The position numbers were made by a program, and so were the translations under genes. DNA of 40,547 nt from Pseudomonadota bacterium (GTDB lineage: Bacteria > Bdellovibrionota > Bacteriovoracia > Bacteriovoracales > Bacteriovoracaceae): the NCBI GenBank assembly GCA_027487685.1, contig JAIYDC010000070.1, positions 1-40,547 of the forward strand, in the 5' to 3' direction. The notes below the pieces were generated by a model. It was not told the origin of the DNA and did not search any database. It worked only from the letters and a program-made list of their open reading frames with translations. Below are positions 23,855 through 31,929 of this stretch, piece after piece (position 1 is the first letter of the stretch; every line of letters begins with the position of its first letter).

Positions 23855-25078
23855 TTAAAAAACGACGGGCCCATTTATTAAGGGAAGCTCGATGATAAAA
23901 TTTGCCCCTTTGCCAGGTCCATCTTCAACCCAGATCTTCCCACCGTGAAAAGTCACGATTTCACGCGAAATGAAGAGACCAAGACCCAGCCCAGACGCTT
24001 CATTTCCTGTGGCCGCTCGCCCGAAGCGTTCGAAGATGCGGTGGTGAGCTTCTAGTGGGATTCCTGGTCCTTCATCATGGATGGCCAGGCGAACCTTGTC
24101 ACCAGGCCAACGAAAGAGCTCCAACGTTATGCGGGTTCCGGGGGCGTACTTGATTGCATTCATCAAAAGATTCCCTATCAACTGCTCTATCCTATATGTG
24201 TCCAAGAGGACTATGATGGATTCGCATCTATTGAGATTAAGTTCTCCGCCTTGTTCCAGAATCTGAGGTGTGAATCGTTCGGCCAATTCGCGAACAAGCT
24301 TCGCCAGATCTTGTGGATTCAATTGCAGTTTCAGATGTCCTTCCTGGATTCGGGAGGTATCCAACATGTCATCTACTAACAGGGTCAGTCGCTCGATTTG
24401 CTTATTAACTTTTTGCGTGAACTTGCGGAAGTCATCCTGACTCATAGGGTGATCACGGTCAAGCTTTCGCCCTTGCATCTGACTCACGAGTTTCAGAGTT
24501 GTAAGAGGTGTCTTAAGCTCGTGGGAGGCGATCGACAGAAACTGGTCCCGGGCCCGAACTGCCGCTTCAAGTTCGTGGGTCCGCTCCCTGACAGTCACCT
24601 CGAGTTTTTTTGTAAGCACCTCGAGATCAAGCCTGCGCTCATTGGCGAGTTTTGCGGCCTGGGCGACCAGCACGATGGAATGCCGAAGCTGCCAAAGGTA
24701 GATTCCTGTTCCCACAGAAGCAATGGCGGTGACGATCTTGATCCAGGCCGCCCACCAATAGTCGGCGTGCCAGAGGTTCCAGACTTCCATCAGATGCGTC
24801 AGACCGCAGGCGCCGATAAAGACTGCAAAAAATATAACCACTTGATTAAAAGGTACCCTAACGCGCTTGATGAGTGCGCAGAGGGTGAATGAAATTAAGA
24901 TGTAGGCAGAACCGATCAGCGTATCGGAGATTACGTGGAGTGAGACGAGGAGCGGTTTCCAGAGGTAACAGTGGCCATGTGGCATGAAGCCAGACTGCGA
25001 GAAGATCTCATGCAGACGCTCGGTGAGCTCAGGGGACCCCTTGGCAGCCGACGGTAATGGGTGCTGATGTTGTTCCAT
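23855..25078 (-). CDS. Histidine kinase with ethylene-receptor-like membrane domain
   Basis: 407 residues. Residues 40-130 form three membrane helices that align without gaps in the key spots with the ethylene-binding domain of plant ETR1. Asp52, Tyr59, Ile62, Ile88, Cys91 and His95 match ETR1 Asp25, Tyr32, Ile35, Ile62, Cys65 and His69; the ETR1 Pro36 position is Ser63. Cys65 and His69 bind the copper ion in ETR1. A coiled coil leads to HisKA with His186 (SIASHELKTPL) and a full HATPase (NLLMNAIKYAP, HDEGPGIP, GLGLGLFISREI). There is no GAF or receiver domain. ATG has AAGGAG upstream. Function in sensing ethylene, copper or another small molecule is inference. Confidence 0.9.
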   Translation of the reverse strand: MEQHQHPLPSAAKGSPELTERLHEIFSQSGFMPHGHCYLWKPLLVSLHVISDTLIGSAYILISFTLCALIKRVRVPFNQVVIFFAVFIGACGLTHLMEVWNLWHADYWWAAWIKIVTAIASVGTGIYLWQLRHSIVLVAQAAKLANERRLDLEVLTKKLEVTVRERTHELEAAVRARDQFLSIASHELKTPLTTLKLVSQMQGRKLDRDHPMSQDDFRKFTQKVNKQIERLTLLVDDMLDTSRIQEGHLKLQLNPQDLAKLVRELAERFTPQILEQGGELNLNRCESIIVLLDTYRIEQLIGNLLMNAIKYAPGTRITLELFRWPGDKVRLAIHDEGPGIPLEAHHRIFERFGRAATGNEASGLGLGLFISREIVTFHGGKIWVEDGPGKGANFIIELPLINGPVVF

Positions 25079-25220
25079 GGACTCCTTTCAGCGATCCGCT
25101 AGTTGAAGAGTCGTATGCCTGTCTCTTTTTGCCAAGGCGACCTTAGTTGATATTCCTCGACGCAGGCCTCCTCTTCTGTGGAGAGAAGTCTTGGTATCCT
25201 TGCGAGGGGAGGGTCATAGC

Positions 25221-26627
25221 ATGGTGAGTATTCACATCGACTTTGCGAGTGTTGCAATCATTGCAGCGTTCTACCTCAGCGGTCTTGGACTCGCTGTAAC
25301 CTCTGCCTTTCAGTCACGAACGCCTCAGGGGACGATGGCCTGGTTCATCGCGCTGACACTTTTCCCTTTTCTCGCCGTTCCGGCGTTTCTGCTTTTTGGG
25401 AAAAAAAAGATCGAAGACTACGACCAGTATGACCGGGAGCTACTGGACGTTCGACGGCAGATTGAGTCCGGCATTGCTCCCTTTCGTGTGACGAAGGAGA
25501 CGACACCTCTAGAGCGCTTTCTGGTGCACACCAATATTGATTTTCTCGGTGGCCATGAAGCCAAGCTCCTGCTCAATGGGAGAGAGACGTTTAATGAAAT
25601 GCTTACTTCGATCAATAATGCCCAAAGCTATATTTTTCTTCAGATGTATATTTTTCGGACGGATAAAATTGGGAGTGTGTTCGCTGAGGCCCTGATCACA
25701 AAGGCACGGGAAGGAGTTCGAATCTATGTCCTCTACGAGCGTCTTGGAATTCGCATGTCACGCACGATCCTGCAAAATATGAAAGACGCTGGAGTTTCAC
25801 TGGGAGAATTTTCACCCATACGACTCAATAAGCTCCAGTTGAATTTTAGGAATCACCGGAAACTTCTGATCATCGACGGCGCAACGGGGTTCTTCGGAGG
25901 AATTAATATCGGGGACGATTACCTTGGGTACTACCCTCATATCGGCGATTGGCGGGATACCAACGTGCGCATCCGAGGGCCCGTGGCCAGCCTGGCCCAG
26001 ATTGATTTCATCAAAGACTGGAGGTTCTCCCAGGGTGAGGCGATTGATTCGAGGCTGGCGCCGCCAGTTGCGCCGGGAAAATGTCAGATTCTGTTGGTGA
26101 ACTCAGGGCCTTCGCAGGAGCGTTCTTTGAATCTTCTGAACCACATTGAAATAATCAACTCAGCTTCCCATCGCCTCTGGATAGCGAACCCTTACATCGT
26201 TCCTCCCCAAGGAATTCTGGATGCTCTTTTTATCGCGGCGATCCGCGGGGTGGACGTCCGGATCCTGGTCCCCAGCAAGAGCGACAATCTCCTCGTCGCA
26301 CTGGCGATGGAAGTGCATCTCGAACGGTTGGTGAAGGCGGGTATACGGGTCTATAAGTATCGGCGCGGGATGATGCACCAGAAAGTGATCCTCCTCGACG
26401 AAAAAATTGCCGTCATCGGGTCGTCAAACTTTGATTTTCGTAGCATGTACATTAACTTTGAAAACTCCATCATCACCGACGACGGCGAGCTGATTAAGGA
26501 CATTGACCTCTACCTCCGGAGAGACTTTGATGCCTCAGTGGAACTTGATCGACTCGACTTTCGACGACGTACATTCCGTCACCGGCTGGCGAGTCACCTC
26601 GCCAACAGCCTCGCTCCAATCCTTTGA
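25221..26627 (+). CDS. cls: Cardiolipin synthase (phospholipase D family)
   Basis: 468 residues. Two N-terminal membrane helices (about residues 8-27 and 36-57) anchor the enzyme. Two phospholipase-D HKD motifs follow: NHRKLLIIDG...GGINIGDDY and MHQKVILLDEKIAVIGSSNFDFRS. It joins two phosphatidylglycerol molecules to make cardiolipin. ATG at 25221 has GGAGGG 7 bases upstream; an in-frame TTG or GTG-type start at 25191 is less likely. The stop directly abuts the stop of the convergent exporter gene. Confidence 0.93.
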   Translation: MVSIHIDFASVAIIAAFYLSGLGLAVTSAFQSRTPQGTMAWFIALTLFPFLAVPAFLLFGKKKIEDYDQYDRELLDVRRQIESGIAPFRVTKETTPLERFLVHTNIDFLGGHEAKLLLNGRETFNEMLTSINNAQSYIFLQMYIFRTDKIGSVFAEALITKAREGVRIYVLYERLGIRMSRTILQNMKDAGVSLGEFSPIRLNKLQLNFRNHRKLLIIDGATGFFGGINIGDDYLGYYPHIGDWRDTNVRIRGPVASLAQIDFIKDWRFSQGEAIDSRLAPPVAPGKCQILLVNSGPSQERSLNLLNHIEIINSASHRLWIANPYIVPPQGILDALFIAAIRGVDVRILVPSKSDNLLVALAMEVHLERLVKAGIRVYKYRRGMMHQKVILLDEKIAVIGSSNFDFRSMYINFENSIITDDGELIKDIDLYLRRDFDASVELDRLDFRRRTFRHRLASHLANSLAPIL

Positions 26628-27509
26628 TTAAGTTGTCGGCCTCATGACGTAGATTAATGATAGGATGACGACGAGAATCCATAGGCCCGTAGCGAAGAGG
26701 AAGGGGCGTGCCCCCACTTGACGCAATTTCTTGAGGTCAAACGTCAGACCCAAAAGGAACAGTGTGAGTGAAAAACCCAAGCGGGAGACTGCGACGAAGG
26801 AAGCCTTAAGGGGAGTGAGCGCTGGGAGGAAGGTGAAGGCCAGGGACATTCCAAGAAATCCTCCCACGAACCACGGAAACGAGGGCCTTCGGTCGGCCCT
26901 ACGGTAGAAGAGCGCAAAGGTGAGAGTCACCGGGATGATCCAAAGAGCACGAGTGAGCTTCACGGTCGTTGCGACCTCCAGCGCTCGAGACCCATACACA
27001 GATGCAGCGGCGACAACGGAGCTCGTGTCATGGATCGCTAACGCGGCCCAGGTTCCGAAGGCATCCTGGGAGAGTGCTAGGAGCGTCCCAAGAGGCGGAA
27101 AAATCAGGACGGCCAGCGCGTTTAAAAGGAAAACGATGGCGAGAGCGATGGCCATTACTGTTGCTTCAGCACCCAGTACCGGGCCCAGAGCACCTAGCGC
27201 GCTCCCGCCACAAATGGCGGTGCCCATCGTGATCAAGAGGCCCAGGGTACGATCGAGTCGGAGAACCGTGAGCCCAGCGTATCCCAAGAGGAAGACAGCG
27301 AGAATCGACACCAAGGTTACGAGGCCCCCGCGCGCACCGTCCTGGATGACGGTCGAAAAGTTAAGTGCGGCGCCAAGGAGGATGATGCTCGCCTGGAGGA
27401 GGTAGGTGCCCCAGGTTTTTGCCCGTGCCCTGATCGAAGGATCTGGGGAGCGCACCAACGCCAGCACCACTCCGGCCAGAAGCGTCCATTGGGGGGAGAG
27501 AAACGTCAC
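26628..27509 (-). CDS. YeiH/UPF0324-family putative sulfate exporter
   Basis: 293 residues, about nine membrane helices. The family's conserved stretches are present: TAICGGSALGALGPVLGAE, WAALAIHDTSSVVAAA, KLTRALWIIPVTL and LFLLGLTFDLKKLRQVGARP. E. coli YeiH has about 350 residues; the missing part corresponds to the first helix or two, so the protein is short at the N-terminus. Its ATG overlaps the rhodanese stop by four bases (ATGA), so translation is coupled. Sulfur-compound export is assumed for the family but not shown. Confidence 0.85.
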   Translation of the reverse strand: MTFLSPQWTLLAGVVLALVRSPDPSIRARAKTWGTYLLQASIILLGAALNFSTVIQDGARGGLVTLVSILAVFLLGYAGLTVLRLDRTLGLLITMGTAICGGSALGALGPVLGAEATVMAIALAIVFLLNALAVLIFPPLGTLLALSQDAFGTWAALAIHDTSSVVAAASVYGSRALEVATTVKLTRALWIIPVTLTFALFYRRADRRPSFPWFVGGFLGMSLAFTFLPALTPLKASFVAVSRLGFSLTLFLLGLTFDLKKLRQVGARPFLFATGLWILVVILSLIYVMRPTT

Positions 27510-27874
27510 GGTTTGTTTCCAGGCAGGTGTACCCGCAGGTCCTCATAGCCTCCCAGGTTCTGGGACTCGATGCCAGCTCCTTTCAGTATCTCCAGCACCT
27601 TGCCTGACCGATTACCACTGCGGCAGTAGAGAAAGATTTTTTTACCGGAGGTAAGGGCGGTTAAGTCTTTTTTCCAATTCTCATCCTTTTGGACGCGAGA
27701 GAGAGGAAACCAAAGGGCCCCTTTGATCATGCCAGTCTTTACTTCATCGGCTTCACGGACATCGATAAAAACCGCCTTGTTGACCTGGGTGTCTGCAAAG
27801 GCCTCGCGGGGAGTTGGGGTGGCCAGGAGGGAGGTTGTTAAGAGCGGGAGGAAGAAGATCAGAAAGAGTTTCAT
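27506..27874 (-). CDS. Periplasmic rhodanese-domain protein
   Basis: 122 residues with a signal peptide (MKLFLIFFLPLLTTSLLA). The single rhodanese domain shows VFIDVREADE, GALWFPLSRV and the active-site loop YCRSGNRSG with its catalytic Cys, so it may carry persulfide sulfur in the periplasm. It is coupled to a YeiH-like exporter, which suggests a joint role in sulfur handling. AAGGAG precedes the ATG. Confidence 0.92.
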   Translation of the reverse strand: MKLFLIFFLPLLTTSLLATPTPREAFADTQVNKAVFIDVREADEVKTGMIKGALWFPLSRVQKDENWKKDLTALTSGKKIFLYCRSGNRSGKVLEILKGAGIESQNLGGYEDLRVHLPGNKP

Positions 27875-28052
27875 GGTTTCTCCTTAGTTGCAGGTCACCG
27901 GATTATTCTGAAGGAAGGTCCCGGCGAAGACAAGTGTCATGGATCATCGGGCCAGGATAAACGCTGTTTAACGCAGGATGGCCTCTTCTCGGTTGGCGGA
28001 TGTACAAAGTCTTCATCACGGGCCATAATCATACTGCCAAATGGAGGCCTTC

Positions 28053-28517
28053 ATGCAGATAAAAGACATCCTCATCCCTGGACTTGCAACCATTTCTATC
28101 GACGCCTCCATGGTCGAGGCGGAACGGATCCTCAAGGAAAAGAATTTTCGCCACCTCCCCGTGAGCGATGGGACCAAGCTAGTTGGAATTCTCAGTGATC
28201 GCGATGTTCAGCGGGCGATGACCGTTTTCTTTTCTCCTGACAACCGGCCTCAGGGGCACATTCAGAAGCACAAGAAAGTGACTGAGTACATGTCTTCGCC
28301 CGTGCACAAGATGAAGCATACAGAAAAACTTGAGTTCCTTGTGCGCCAGATGGTTAACCGCAAAGTTTCCTGTTTCATTATAGAGGATGCTGCCACAGGT
28401 GAGGATCTTGGTATTGTCACGACAGAAGATCTTCTGATCCTTCTCCTCGATCTCCTTGAGGCCAAAATCGGCCCCCTAAAGATTCTAAAGCGGCTGTTGC
28501 TTGGTGGGTCTCGCTAG
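28053..28517 (+). CDS. CBS-domain pair protein
   Basis: 154 residues containing two CBS motifs (about 5-60: MVEAERILKEKNFRHLPVSD...VGILSDRD, and 75-140: VTEYMSSPV...SCFIIED...LGIVTTEDL), with no other domain. Stand-alone CBS pairs bind adenine nucleotides and often sense energy state or regulate partner proteins. The ATG at 28053 is chosen because GGAGG lies 5 bases upstream. The gap before it (27875-28052) contains no further gene. Confidence 0.9.
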   Translation: MQIKDILIPGLATISIDASMVEAERILKEKNFRHLPVSDGTKLVGILSDRDVQRAMTVFFSPDNRPQGHIQKHKKVTEYMSSPVHKMKHTEKLEFLVRQMVNRKVSCFIIEDAATGEDLGIVTTEDLLILLLDLLEAKIGPLKILKRLLLGGSR

Positions 28518-28530
28518 AGAGAAGTGGTTT

Positions 28531-29433
28531 TCAATCAAATTCTGGCACCACAAAAATGTGGTTAGGTGTATTGATGCCCTCTCCATATGTATCGACGAGC
28601 GTTCCTGTGAGCGTGATCTCGACAATGTGATTGGAGGTTGCGTCCAAGATCAAGAGATTCCCATTAGCTTTTTGCGCCATACCCCTCGGATTACCGAGGA
28701 TGTTCGTATTCGAAAATGAAGCTTCTGTCGCTGTGAGGTTTGCCGACCTTACCTGAATTGTATCCGTCGTGCCGTTCCAGCCGATTGCGTTTCTCCCGTC
28801 CGCCAAGGGAATCACCCCAAAGATATCCGTCGTGGAGGCGACGCCAGACCCCGCCGTCGTAGAGACTTGAACACCGGCATTGTTATAGATCCGTGCCTGG
28901 TCGGTGGTACTTGAGCCGACGATGTAGTTGCCGCTACTGAGTGTCATGACTTGCGTGTTTGCTGTCATATGAGTGATCGGCCACCCACCGGCCGTGATCC
29001 GAGCTCCAGTGTTGGTGTAGCGTTCGATGGCGTTTGTTTCAACGATCAAAATGTCTCCGCCAGGGAGTTGGGTAATACCGTCTAGTGTGCCAGACAAATT
29101 CGAGGTTTCGTTGATGAAATCGGTGACGGTCCCGTCATTTACAGAAATTCCCGCTATGCGATCTCCGCCGTCGACTGCCACCAGGATCTCTTGAGTGGCC
29201 TGATTGAAAGCTATTCCTTTAGGTGTATCGCTGACCCCTAGGTTGAGTAAAGTCGCCTTGAATACTCCGTTGGAATCGAGCAAAACAACATCCCGGTTTC
29301 CTCCGTTACTCACAACCAGGTCCCCGGGCTGGATTAAATAATCCGTAGTATCCGTGAAAGTCTCGGGCACCTTTTCGGATGCGAGACATCCAGCAGCGAA
29401 GCATAGAAGAATGAGGTGATTGAGACGAGACAT
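28531..29433 (-). CDS. Beta-propeller lipoprotein
   Basis: 300 residues. A lipoprotein signal peptide ends in the lipobox AAGC, so Cys16 or so would be lipid-modified and the protein anchored to a membrane facing the periplasm. The rest holds repeated blocks such as GVSDTPKGIAFNQATQEILV, LSGTLDGITQLPGGDILIV and GNPRGMAQKANGNLLILD, which are NHL or six-bladed-propeller style repeats. Ligand unknown. GGAG lies 7 bases before the ATG. Confidence 0.8.
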   Translation of the reverse strand: MSRLNHLILLCFAAGCLASEKVPETFTDTTDYLIQPGDLVVSNGGNRDVVLLDSNGVFKATLLNLGVSDTPKGIAFNQATQEILVAVDGGDRIAGISVNDGTVTDFINETSNLSGTLDGITQLPGGDILIVETNAIERYTNTGARITAGGWPITHMTANTQVMTLSSGNYIVGSSTTDQARIYNNAGVQVSTTAGSGVASTTDIFGVIPLADGRNAIGWNGTTDTIQVRSANLTATEASFSNTNILGNPRGMAQKANGNLLILDATSNHIVEITLTGTLVDTYGEGINTPNHIFVVPEFD

Positions 29434-29533
29434 TATGGATCTCCGATACTTATCATATGCGAATGGAATCTGGTCTCAAAGGGGCATTAATTTCCGCAGT
29501 AAAGATTGCTTTAATACACATTAAAATACTCTT

Positions 29534-30154
29534 ATGAATTCCCTGCTTCTCATTTTTGTAAGCCTTCTTATTTCTTCCCACTCATTAGCGAAACCCTTCA
29601 TCTACGGCGGTTACGGCATGTCCCGGTACGTGGATTCGGGAAAGGCCGAACGCGGATTTGGTGTCAGGAAGCAGCCGATGAAATTTACTATCGGTCAGAG
29701 GTTTGGCCACTTAGAGTTTGAACTTGGTTACCGCGTCGCAAATGGAGAAGCCGAATTCATCCACGATGATACGAAGAACTCGATTATTCATCGGAATTCT
29801 GCCGTGACTGCTGGCTTTGGGGTTTACACGATACCGGCGCTGAGAATAGGCGCTGGGCTCGCGTTTCAGAACGTGAAGGAAACTCTCAAGAACAACGTCA
29901 CTGCGGCCCAGGAAGCGGGGATTACTGAAGCCTATACTCTTACCAGCAATCAGGCCCTTGGGAGTTACGTAACCATAGATTGTCACTTATTCTCGATCTC
30001 GAAAGTACGCATCCTCTTTTCCGGGACTGCCTATTTTAATCCTGGCCTGAATAGAGGGAAAGAGTACGAAGGGGTGTTGGGATTTAAGTTTCCTTTCGGT
30101 GGAGGTGGGCGGTCTTCAGGTGCAAATCCGCTTCGTTCAATGTCTGAGCGGTAG
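29534..30154 (+). CDS. Outer-membrane beta-barrel protein of unknown function
   Basis: 206 residues with a signal peptide (MNSLLLIFVSLLISSHSLA). Strand-like stretches alternate with turns (FIYGGYGMSRYV, FELGYRVANG, AVTAGFGVYTI, YEGVLGFKFPFGG), in the manner of small eight-stranded barrels. A Gly/Ser-rich tail of about 20 residues follows the last strand, so the chain does not end in the usual aromatic residue. No ribosome site is evident upstream. Its stop abuts the flagellin stop. Confidence 0.65.
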   Translation: MNSLLLIFVSLLISSHSLAKPFIYGGYGMSRYVDSGKAERGFGVRKQPMKFTIGQRFGHLEFELGYRVANGEAEFIHDDTKNSIIHRNSAVTAGFGVYTIPALRIGAGLAFQNVKETLKNNVTAAQEAGITEAYTLTSNQALGSYVTIDCHLFSISKVRILFSGTAYFNPGLNRGKEYEGVLGFKFPFGGGGRSSGANPLRSMSER

Positions 30155-30994
30155 TTATGACTGCTTGAGAAGCTTAAGGGCGTTTGCACTGAAGTTATTG
30201 GCATCTACCATGACCTTGGCAGCAGCAGTTACTTTGAGCTTGCCCGCGATATTGGTTGCCGTCTCAACGGCGTAATCTGTGTCGGCGATCCTGCTTTGGG
30301 CACTTGCGGTCGTTTCTATTTGTGTTTCAAGATGCGCCATCGAAGACGAGAGTGATGCCTGGTACGAACCGATGAAGCTTCTCTGACTTGAGAGTTCATT
30401 GATCGCTTCATCGATAAAGGCCAGACCTTGTTGAGCGTCTTCTTTATTCCAGGTTGAAGTTGTGCTGATTCCCAGGTGATCATCGTCAGTCAGAAGATCT
30501 AAGGGCCCAAGGGTTAGCTGAGAAGAGGCCTCATGGTGAAGACCTATTTGAAAGTCACGGATTTTATAATCTCCATCGGTCGCAGCGAGGAGTTGCTCAT
30601 CGGCGTAGCGCGTGCTTTCTGCGATTCGCTGAATTTCGTCAGAGAGCTCTCGGTACTCGTATTCAATAATGTCTCTTTCCTCATTGCTCACAGTATCCGA
30701 TGCTGAGCGGAGTGCTAGTTCTCTCAGTCGTGGCAACAGATTTGCTTGCTCGGCCATGCCCCCTTCGGCGACCTGGAGGTAGGATACGGCATCGTTGGCG
30801 TTTCTATAGGCCTGGCGGAATCCCATCTTTTGGGCATTCAAATGGCTCGAGATCGCTAAGCCGGCAGCATCGTCTTTAGCGGAATTTATTCTACTTCCGG
30901 AGGCCAGTTTTGCGGACGACGATTCCACTGTCCGAGATGACTCGGACAAATTTCTTTGCGCGCGAATTGAAGCGATGTTAGTGTGAATCTTCAA
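30155..30994 (-). CDS. fliC: Flagellin
   Basis: 279 residues. The N-terminal D0/D1 region (KIHTNIASIRAQRNL, LASGSRINSAKDDAAGLAIS) and the C-terminal D1/D0 region (SRIADTDYAVETAT, ANALKLLKQS) match flagellins; the middle is short, as in small core-only flagellins. The gene starts with TTG: a stop codon lies directly upstream in frame, and this is the exact position where flagellins begin. The nearest good ribosome site (AGGAGG, 31013-31018) is 18 bases away, leaving space for a five-codon leader frame. A sigma-28-type promoter lies upstream at 31067-31093. No other flagellar gene is in the window. Confidence 0.95.
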   Translation of the reverse strand: MKIHTNIASIRAQRNLSESSRTVESSSAKLASGSRINSAKDDAAGLAISSHLNAQKMGFRQAYRNANDAVSYLQVAEGGMAEQANLLPRLRELALRSASDTVSNEERDIIEYEYRELSDEIQRIAESTRYADEQLLAATDGDYKIRDFQIGLHHEASSQLTLGPLDLLTDDDHLGISTTSTWNKEDAQQGLAFIDEAINELSSQRSFIGSYQASLSSSMAHLETQIETTASAQSRIADTDYAVETATNIAGKLKVTAAAKVMVDANNFSANALKLLKQS

Positions 30995-31018
30995 TCACTA
31001 TTCAACAAGTATCCTCCT
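30991..31018 (-). promoter_or_regulatory. Shifted ribosome site and five-codon leader frame before flagellin
   Basis: AGGAGG (31013-31018, minus strand) is 4 bases from a TTG that opens a frame of five codons (TTG TTG AAT AGT GAT) ending in TGA. That TGA overlaps the flagellin TTG start as TTGA. This could couple flagellin translation to a leader peptide, or reflect a start codon that has moved. Confidence 0.4.
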
Positions 31019-31066
31019 TGGATTACGTTCACCAATCCCTGGTGAAAGTGGTTAGTCTTAAGTTGA

Positions 31067-31093
31067 CTATCGGAATCCGGAAGGAAAAGTTAA
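31067..31093 (-). promoter_or_regulatory. Sigma-28 (FliA) promoter of flagellin
   Basis: Minus strand: TTAACTTT, 11 bases, TCCGATAG. The consensus is TAAAGTTT-N11-GCCGATAA; six of eight positions match in each half with exact spacing. The transcript would start about 65 bases before the flagellin start. Confidence 0.7.
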
Positions 31094-31136
31094 AAGATGG
31101 TTAATGGCGCACCAAAGTAGTCAGGTATCTGCTGTG

Positions 31137-31393
31137 CTAAGCTCTTGTCGGTGCGCGGCCGCGATTGAGTTCAAAGAGGGCGCGCTCGAGTTCATGACGG
31201 TGGTCAGGATGGGCAATGCTGATTAAGGCCCGGGCCCGCTCTCCGAGTGTTTTCCCGTAGAGATTCACATGGCCATATTCGGTCACGACATAGTGGACGT
31301 GGGCCCGGGTGTCGCCGCTCCGGCATGAACAAAGACAGTCTGGTGAGAACTAATAGAGGCGAGAGCTTCTGAGAGGTGAGTGCAGACTTTCAT
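31137..31393 (-). pseudogene. Internally deleted acetyl-CoA hydrolase/transferase
   Basis: From ATG at 31393 (AAGGA 8 bases upstream) a frame reads [18 protein letters not shown] then [12 protein letters not shown], the N-terminus of acetyl-CoA hydrolase/4-hydroxybutyrate CoA-transferase proteins. Near 31300-31312 (GGGCCCGGGT) the likeness jumps to the family's C-terminal end in a different frame: [20 protein letters not shown] then [20 protein letters not shown], ending at a TAG (31137-31139). About 340 residues of the middle, including the catalytic Glu region, are missing and the frames do not join. It lies 24 bases after the potassium channel gene on the same strand. Confidence 0.8.
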
Positions 31394-31417
31394 CGAGGTG
31401 TTCCTTGCGAAGAGAAG

Positions 31418-31810
31418 CTACCGGAAAAACTTATCTCGGTCCACGTCTTCCGGCGATTCCTCAGGGACCTGGTTTCTACTGGAGATAATAGTTTCGGCAA
31501 AGAGCGCCGTATACATGGAAAAGAGGGCGAGGCCAGCGAGCATGAGTAGAATGGAGAGGATCTTTCCCGCATCGGTTACCGGAGTGATGTCCCCGTAGCC
31601 GGTAGTCGTTGCCGTCGCAAAGCCCCACCAGATAGCGTCCATGTAGCGGTCAACCTTGGGATTCGCGTCGTGCTCTAGGGCCCAAAACAAGAGTCCTGCC
31701 AGGAAAATGAAGCCGTTGCCGACAATCGTCAGCATAATGAAGAATGGAGACTTCAGGAGGAAGCGAACCTCTCGGAAAAAGAGCCAGAAATGGCGGACCA
31801 TGGATCTCAT
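31418..31810 (-). CDS. Two-helix potassium channel
   Basis: 130 residues. Helix one covers about residues 23-45; the pore loop carries the selectivity filter TTTGYGD, and a second helix (KILSILLMLAGLALFSMYTAL) follows, with a short acidic tail. This is the KcsA/Ion_trans_2 layout without a RCK or cyclic-nucleotide domain, so no cytoplasmic gating module is fused. It would form a tetramer that passes K+. ATG at 31810; another ATG at 31801 is possible. Neither has a strong ribosome site. Confidence 0.88.
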   Translation of the reverse strand: MRSMVRHFWLFFREVRFLLKSPFFIMLTIVGNGFIFLAGLLFWALEHDANPKVDRYMDAIWWGFATATTTGYGDITPVTDAGKILSILLMLAGLALFSMYTALFAETIISSRNQVPEESPEDVDRDKFFR

Positions 31811-31929
31811 GAAAAGATAAAAGCATGACCCAGTGATTTATGTCATCTTTTATTCCGGAGTCGATCATTTTGATGAGATTTGAGCGGTGCTAAAAGCAAG
31901 TCATCGTTCATCATTCATCGGAGGTCAAA

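Noticed and set aside
26920-27405. Plus-strand open frame inside the YeiH-like gene
   Set aside because: Arg/Ala/Pro-rich shadow of the membrane protein gene on the other strand.
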